In this document: positions 61,342 through 64,000 of the stretch, one piece after another
Numbering within the stretch: the first letter of the stretch is position 1
How the letters are laid out: each line of letters opens with the position of its first letter
Source of the DNA: Synechococcaceae cyanobacterium
Lineage (GTDB): Bacteria > Cyanobacteriota > Cyanobacteriia > PCC-6307 > Cyanobiaceae
DNA: 64,000 bases
Assembly (NCBI GenBank): GCA_947378425.1
Contig: CANCJV010000007.1
Location: 33,622 to 97,621 of the forward strand
Reading direction: 5' to 3'
Position numbers and translations under genes: made by a program
The notes under the pieces: generated by a model
Database searches by the model: none
What the model saw: the letters and a program-made list of their open reading frames with translations, nothing else
Told to the model about the DNA's origin: nothing

Positions 61342-64000
61342 TCAGGCGATGAAGCTGGAGGTCGAGAGCCCGCTCAGGGCATCCGTCGTGCCGGTGAGCC
61401 CAGAAAGCTTGACGACGGCGTCATCAGTAGCGCTGTATCCAATACCAGTTTTATTGACGAGGATATAGCCATTGCCGTTGTAGATGAAGCCTGCAGCGGC
61501 GTCATCGCCAATACTTCCTGCGACGTAGTTAAGTGCAGCGCCAAGACTGGATAGCGAGTAGGGAGCTTCGACCAGGTCATTCAGCGATTGAATCGTTGAA
61601 TAATTGGCGACCGTATTGAAGCGCACTTGATCTTGTGCTCGGAAGTTGGTGACCTCGTCGATAGAGGAAATGCTGACAGTGTCGACGACAAGGATATCCG
61701 AAACAATGTCGGTCCCAAGGTTGATGCTGTCAACAGAAGCGCCACCTGTAACCACATCGGATCCACTCCCCGAAGCAATCACATCACCGCCGCCGCCGCC
61801 GTTGATCGTGTCATTCTGAGCGCCCGTAGTGATGCTGTCACCAGCACTGGCACCGGTGATATTGAAGGCCAGGTTTGACACCCCAGCCGAGATCGTGATG
61901 GCCCCAGCATTGGGTGCTGTGAACGTCACAGCACCACTACCGAAGGCCGTATCGGCGTTGTTCGCAAAGGTGACACCAACGGAACCAGCCGATGTGATCT
62001 CCAGCTCCTCCATGCCACGCACGGAGGCAAAGGCCGTGTCGTCAATATTGAAGGAGCCTGACTGGGTGACATAGATCTTGTCCGTTCCAGTGTTGCCCTG
62101 AACCAGGGCATCACTGGAGAGCTCATTGGTTGGCCCAGTGACGCTGGCGAAATCAAAGCGATCATTACCAGAACCACCATCAAGTGAATCAGTACCGAGA
62201 CCGCCGCTGATGGTGTCGTTGCCATCACCAGCGCTGACGGTGTCATTACCACCCGCCGCACTGATCAGGTTGGCGGAGCTGTTGCCGGTGAGGCTGTTGG
62301 CTCCGTCATTGCCATAGAGGGCAATGTTGCCGATGGCGTTGGCGGCGTTGATGCTCTCCGCCGTGGTGCCGGTGATATCACCGGAGCTGGAACTGATCCA
62401 GGCCTGATCAACGCTGACAGAGGACGACAGGGTGAGGCTGGTCCCGAAGGTGGAGGTGAAGCGGATGAGGTCGGTGCCAGCGCCTCCGGTGATGGTTTCG
62501 TTGGCACCGTGATGGCTGATGACGTCGATCAAGAACAAATCGTCGCCGCCGTTGCCGATCAGCGCGTCGTCGTTGGCTCCGCCAGTGATGGTGTCGTTGC
62601 CGCTGCCAGCCGTGATCACCTGGGTGCCGGCTCCAGCCGTGACGTTGATCGTGCCAGTGACGGCCGATCCGGCGAGATCAGCAACCAGGTTGCTGACGAC
62701 GAAGTTGCCGGCTCCTTCAAGGGTGAGGGTGTTGTTGTCAGACATGAGGGCCGCGTTGATCGTGGCTGTCTTGCCAGTGATCTGTGACACGTAGGCGCTC
62801 ACCGTACCCGTGGTGATGCTCACGTCATCGTTGGCAACGATGACAATGACTTCGCTGCCGCTCAGAACGATGGTGTCATTGCTATCCAATGTGCCCGTAT
62901 TCAGGGTGAGGGTGCCCGCCCCTGCGTTGTTGGTGACGGTGATGCTCACGGCAGCGGCATCGTCCTCAAGGGTGGCCGTGACGGTGCCGGTGGTGCTGTT
63001 GGTGAGATTGGCGGTGAGCCCGGTGATGATGAACGCACCCGTGCCACTCAGGGTGAGGGTTCGATCGTCTGCCATGGCAGCGGCATTCACTGAGGACGCA
63101 GCACTGCTCGTGGATTGGATGGCGAAGCCGTTGGCGTTGGAATCAATCACCACCGCAATGGCGTAGGTACCAGCCAGCACGAGGAGGTCTAAGGCATCAA
63201 GGTTGCCGGTATTAACGGTGAAGGAACCGCCGGTGGCATTGTTCGTGACCGTGGTGCTGACCTGCGCTTCATCGTCCTCCAAGTTCACGGACACGATGCC
63301 GGTGGACTCGTTGACGAGATCGGCGGTGAGGCCGGTGACGTTGAACGCACCCGTCCCTCTCAGGGTGAGGGTTGCACCGTCGGCCATGGCGCCGGCATTG
63401 ACTGAGGCCAAGGCGGCGCTGGTGGAGCTGATGACCAGGGAGTCAGCCCCGGTCACCACCGTGATCGCCTGACTGCCAGCCAGGGCGATGGTGTCGTTGG
63501 CATCAAAGCTGCCGCTGTTCACCGTGAAGGTGCTGCCAGCGCCGTTATTGGTGATCGTGGTGCTGACGGCAGCGCCGTTGTCCTCAAGGGTCGTGATGAC
63601 CGTTCCGGTGGCCGTGCTCAGCAGATCAGCAACCAGCCCAGTAATGGTGAAGCTGCCATTACCCGCAATCGTGAGGGTCTTGCCATCAGGAAGTGCCGAC
63701 GCATCGATCGTCATCGCCACGCTGTTGTCAAGCGTGATCGAGGTGTTGTCGTTGCCGAGAACGATGGTGTTGATGCCGGCTGTGTTCTGAGAAATCTTGC
63801 CGAGCACGATCGTGTTGACACCGTTCGCCAGTTGCAGCGTCTCAACCCCGATGAAGTTGGTGAAGTCCGCATCCACCAGGGCTGTGGTGGCTGCTGTGAG
63901 CAGCACCGTGTCGAGACCGCCACCGCCAGCCACGCTGGAGACGCCAGCCAGCTGATCCCTGGTGAACTTCAGGGTGTCAGCGCCTAGACCGCCATCAATG
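61342..64000 (-). CDS. large RTX-type secreted protein, C-terminal part (truncated by window end)
   Basis: The frame is open through the right edge, so about the last 886 residues are present. Three blocks of calcium-binding RTX nonapeptides (G-G-x-G-x-D-x-L/I): at about 62.52-62.61 kb (GSGNDTITGG, GNGGDDLFL), 62.15-62.28 kb (GDGNDTISGG, GGSGNDRF) and 61.71-61.82 kb (GGGGGDVIASGSGSDVVTGG). One more, GGLGADTL, is at the edge. N-terminal to these are three repeats of 102-110 residues. The C-terminal 120 residues (SSIDEVTNFRAQDQVRFNTV and so on) resemble the secretion-signal region of RTX proteins exported by type I systems. Acidic, Ser/Thr/Ala/Gly-rich; lower GC than the genome average. Probably a surface or extracellular protein; function unknown. 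Confidence 0.9.
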   Translation of the reverse strand, partial: IDGGLGADTLKFTRDQLAGVSSVAGGGGLDTVLLTAATTALVDADFTNFIGVETLQLANGVNTIVLGKISQNTAGINTIVLGNDNTSITLDNSVAMTIDASALPDGKTLTIAGNGSFTITGLVADLLSTATGTVITTLEDNGAAVSTTITNNGAGSTFTVNSGSFDANDTIALAGSQAITVVTGADSLVISSTSAALASVNAGAMADGATLTLRGTGAFNVTGLTADLVNESTGIVSVNLEDDEAQVSTTVTNNATGGSFTVNTGNLDALDLLVLAGTYAIAVVIDSNANGFAIQSTSSAASSVNAAAMADDRTLTLSGTGAFIITGLTANLTNSTTGTVTATLEDDAAAVSITVTNNAGAGTLTLNTGTLDSNDTIVLSGSEVIVIVANDDVSITTGTVSAYVSQITGKTATINAALMSDNNTLTLEGAGNFVVSNLVADLAGSAVTGTINVTAGAGTQVITAGSGNDTITGGANDDALIGNGGDDLFLIDVISHHGANETITGGAGTDLIRFTSTFGTSLTLSSSVSVDQAWISSSSGDITGTTAESINAANAIGNIALYGNDGANSLTGNSSANLISAAGGNDTVSAGDGNDTISGGLGTDSLDGGSGNDRFDFASVTGPTNELSSDALVQGNTGTDKIYVTQSGSFNIDDTAFASVRGMEELEITSAGSVGVTFANNADTAFGSGAVTFTAPNAGAITISAGVSNLAFNITGASAGDSITTGAQNDTINGGGGGDVIASGSGSDVVTGGASVDSINLGTDIVSDILVVDTVSISSIDEVTNFRAQDQVRFNTVANYSTIQSLNDLVEAPYSLSSLGAALNYVAGSIGDDAAAGFIYNGNGYILVNKTGIGYSATDDAVVKLSGLTGTTDALSGLSTSSFIA
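62731..63678 (-). repeat. three tandem ~102-110 residue repeats in the RTX protein
   Basis: Repeats at 63678-63373, 63372-63061 and 63060-62731, followed by a partial fourth from 62730. Each starts T-L-T-(I/L)-x-G-x-G-x-F and contains T-G-L-x-A-(D/N)-L, then L-E-D-(N/D) and T-x-T-N-N. Two of the three carry S-S-T-S/Q-S-T-S and S-V-N-A-x-A-M-A-D elements. The DNA repeat is obvious too, which may allow recombination. Confidence 0.88.

Noticed and set aside
61342..63933. CRISPR-like array, because of the regular repeats
   Set aside because: The repeats are protein-coding, about 306-330 bases long and degenerate; there are no short identical repeats with unique spacers anywhere in the window.

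Overview
The window reads as a GC-rich, gene-dense chromosome segment of a picocyanobacterium of the Cyanobium/Synechococcus (alpha-cyanobacterial) type. The best markers are psbA (a 358-residue D1 with the marine-Synechococcus style N- and C-termini), ndhD, the phylloquinone genes menD-menB, glycogen genes glgA and glgB, a Ycf51-like protein, and several cyanobacteria-restricted families (DUF760, DUF4336, DUF697-type, HpsJ-like). Species assignment is inference; no rRNA or tRNA gene was found.

Layout. 1-1.7 kb: the end of an FAD oxidoreductase overlapping a type III polyketide synthase. 2-10.2 kb: small unknown proteins, a YbaY-META lipoprotein-like protein, two alpha/beta hydrolases, an acyltransferase and small membrane proteins, with two decayed insertion-sequence 3' ends near 2.85 and 9.65 kb. 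10.2-15.4 kb (minus strand): glgA, an unknown membrane protein, murF and a secreted protein in one overlapping run, with an L,D-transpeptidase upstream. 15.5-19.4 kb: menD-menB coupled on the minus strand, lepB and a DUF760 gene on the plus strand. 19.9-25.7 kb: DUF4336, an Nramp transporter, psbA with a clear terminator, and a DUF697-type protein. 25.8-38 kb (mostly plus strand): trpS, an HpsJ-like protein, thrS, glk, thrB, ndhD and an M3 oligopeptidase. 38-45.8 kb (minus strand): a lipase-like hydrolase, proA, a ROK kinase and a 1571-residue TamB-like protein. 45.9-53 kb (plus strand): Ycf51-like, DUF4332-like, secreted proteins, a CocE-type hydrolase, glgB and a TVGYGD ion channel. 53-57.8 kb: a TolC-like gene divergent from a HlyD - small membrane protein - FUSC run, which resembles the E. 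coli AaeA/AaeX/AaeB efflux pump plus its outer-membrane exit duct. 57.9-60.4 kb: a lipoprotein solute-binding protein overlapping an MscS channel. 61.3 kb to the end: the C-terminal 886 residues of a large RTX-type secreted protein running off the window.

Four-base start/stop overlaps recur (7980, 10528, 12075, 16431, 46354, 56449, 56640, 59040), so translational coupling is a dominant organising feature and it fixes several starts, including non-ATG ones. The parts most worth a second look are the Aae-like efflux set with TolC, the solute-binding protein/MscS pair, the polyketide locus at the left edge, and the repeat-bearing RTX protein at the right edge. Nothing here could be compared with databases, so family assignments rest on motifs and remembered family features.
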